A DNA stretch of 7,099 bases from Gammaproteobacteria bacterium (lineage in GTDB: Bacteria; Pseudomonadota; Gammaproteobacteria; SZUA-229): assembly GCA_024278435.1 (NCBI GenBank), contig JAJRTD010000364.1, positions 1 through 7,099 of the forward strand, read 5' to 3'. Position numbers and translations under genes: made by a program. Each line of letters starts with the position of its first letter. The first letter of the stretch is position 1. Of the stretch, positions 6,222-7,099 are shown one piece after another. The notes below the pieces were generated by a model. That model was not told the origin of the DNA, ran no database searches, and saw nothing but the letters and a program-made list of their open reading frames with translations.

Positions 6222-7099
6222 ATGTCAGAACATGATATGAAAAATGCTGTTAAACCGATCGTTACCAAACCGATGGTGAATACTAAAAACGAGCAGGTGT
6301 GTTTTGCCACCCTGCAGTTTGAGGATCAGCCGTGGTCATACGAAAACTACCTGAAAACCGGTGGTTACCAGGCCTGGCGCAAGATTCTTGAAGACAAAAT
6401 TCCGCCGGAAGACGTGGTTGAAGAGGTCAAGAAATCCGGCCTGCGCGGTCGTGGCGGCGCCGGCTTTCCGACCGGGTTGAAGTGGAGCTTTATGCCGCGC
6501 ACCGCGCCGGTACAGAAATACCTGGTGTGCAACTCGGACGAGTCTGAACCCGGTACCTGCAAGGACAGGGAGATTTTACGTTATAACCCGCATGCTCTGG
6601 TGGAAGGCATGGCGATTGGCTGCTACGCCATGGGCGCAACCGCCGGTTATAACTACATGCGCGGCGAGTTTATGGACGAGCCGGCTATCCACTTTAAACA
6701 GGCCCTGGCCGAGGCCTATGCCAACGGCCTGCTCGGTGAAAACATTCTGGGCAGCGGTGTCAATATTGACCTGCATGCTTCTCTTGGTGCCGGCGCCTAT
6801 ATCTGCGGTGAAGAAACCGCGCTGCTCAATTCACTGGAAGGTAAGCGCGGCCTGCCGCGCTTCAAGCCACCGTTCCCGGCAAACTTCGGTCTGTACGGCA
6901 AGCCCACCACCATTAACAACACCGAAACCCTGTCATCGATTCCGGCCATTATGCGTAACGGCGGTGAATGGTTCCAGAACCTGGGCATTCCCAACAGCGG
7001 CGGTGTCAAACTGTTCTCGGTTTCCGGTCACGTCAATAACCCGGGCAATTTTGAAATCCCCATGGGCACCTCGTTTGCCGACCTGCTGGAAATGGCCGG
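6222..7099 (+). CDS. nuoF: NADH-quinone oxidoreductase subunit F, 3' end cut by window edge
   Basis: NuoF (51 kDa subunit homologue) binds NADH and FMN, takes up the hydride, and passes electrons to cluster N3. The frame is open from ATG 6222 to the window end, giving 292 complete codons. Visible are the FMN/NADH-binding glycine-rich motif [13 protein letters not shown] (73-85), [15 protein letters not shown] (103-117) and [19 protein letters not shown] (189-207), then [24 protein letters not shown] (223-236) and the start of the SLBB-type segment ([12 protein letters not shown], 264-275). The C-terminal four-helix part with the N3 [4Fe-4S] cysteines (SCG-x2-C type and a later Cys) lies outside; roughly 130-150 residues are missing. 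The start is not strongly fixed: the upstream AGGCGG (6212-6217) is only 4 nt away and GGAG (6207-6210) is 11 nt away. ATG 6237 is an alternative. The N-terminal 20 residues before [13 protein letters not shown] look variable. Confidence 0.96.
   Translation, partial: MSEHDMKNAVKPIVTKPMVNTKNEQVCFATLQFEDQPWSYENYLKTGGYQAWRKILEDKIPPEDVVEEVKKSGLRGRGGAGFPTGLKWSFMPRTAPVQKYLVCNSDESEPGTCKDREILRYNPHALVEGMAIGCYAMGATAGYNYMRGEFMDEPAIHFKQALAEAYANGLLGENILGSGVNIDLHASLGAGAYICGEETALLNSLEGKRGLPRFKPPFPANFGLYGKPTTINNTETLSSIPAIMRNGGEWFQNLGIPNSGGVKLFSVSGHVNNPGNFEIPMGTSFADLLEMA

Noticed and set aside
1..7099. A previously undescribed system in the window
   Set aside because: Every sizeable coding region belongs to a well-known housekeeping family with intact key residues; no unexplained gene remains.

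Overview
This is a housekeeping stretch of a proteobacterial chromosome, most likely a gammaproteobacterium. All genes lie on the + strand: the 3' part of glmM, then tpiA, secG, a tRNA-Leu(GAG) gene, and the start of a complex I operon, nuoA-nuoB-nuoC-nuoD-nuoE-nuoF, with nuoF cut by the right edge. The assignment rests on three things: the order glmM/tpiA/secG/tRNA-Leu leading into nuo, separate nuoC and nuoD genes (not the E. coli type fusion), and a NuoC insertion that I recall from gammaproteobacteria such as Xanthomonas. Genus cannot be read from the window.

Layout. Positions 1-1197 hold the last 398 codons of glmM (phosphoglucosamine mutase, cell-wall precursor synthesis). A 199-bp gap follows. 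Its central part is strongly AT-rich and carries several short inverted repeats, including a perfect 12-bp palindrome and a possible tpiA promoter. tpiA (1397-2149, glycolysis/gluconeogenesis) is followed after 33 bp by secG (2183-2587, GTG start, Sec translocon) and after 30 bp more by tRNA-Leu(GAG) (2618-2702). A 122-bp leader with possible promoter and hairpin elements separates the tRNA from nuoA.

The nuo genes are packed tightly: nuoA/nuoB overlap by 10 bp, nuoB/nuoC are 12 bp apart, nuoC/nuoD overlap by 8 bp, nuoD/nuoE share one base (TAATG), and nuoE/nuoF are 8 bp apart. This points to one transcript with translational coupling. The six products make up the NADH-oxidising part and the connecting arm of the proton-pumping NADH:quinone oxidoreductase: NuoF takes electrons from NADH through FMN, NuoE holds cluster N1a, NuoB holds the terminal cluster N2, NuoC and NuoD build the connecting module with the quinone site, and NuoA anchors it in the membrane.

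I see no mobile element, CRISPR array, phage gene or novel multi-gene system. All key catalytic and cluster-binding residues that fall in the window are present. The points worth a second look are in the two non-coding leaders and in two lineage-variable protein segments (the NuoC insertion and tail, and the SecG tail).
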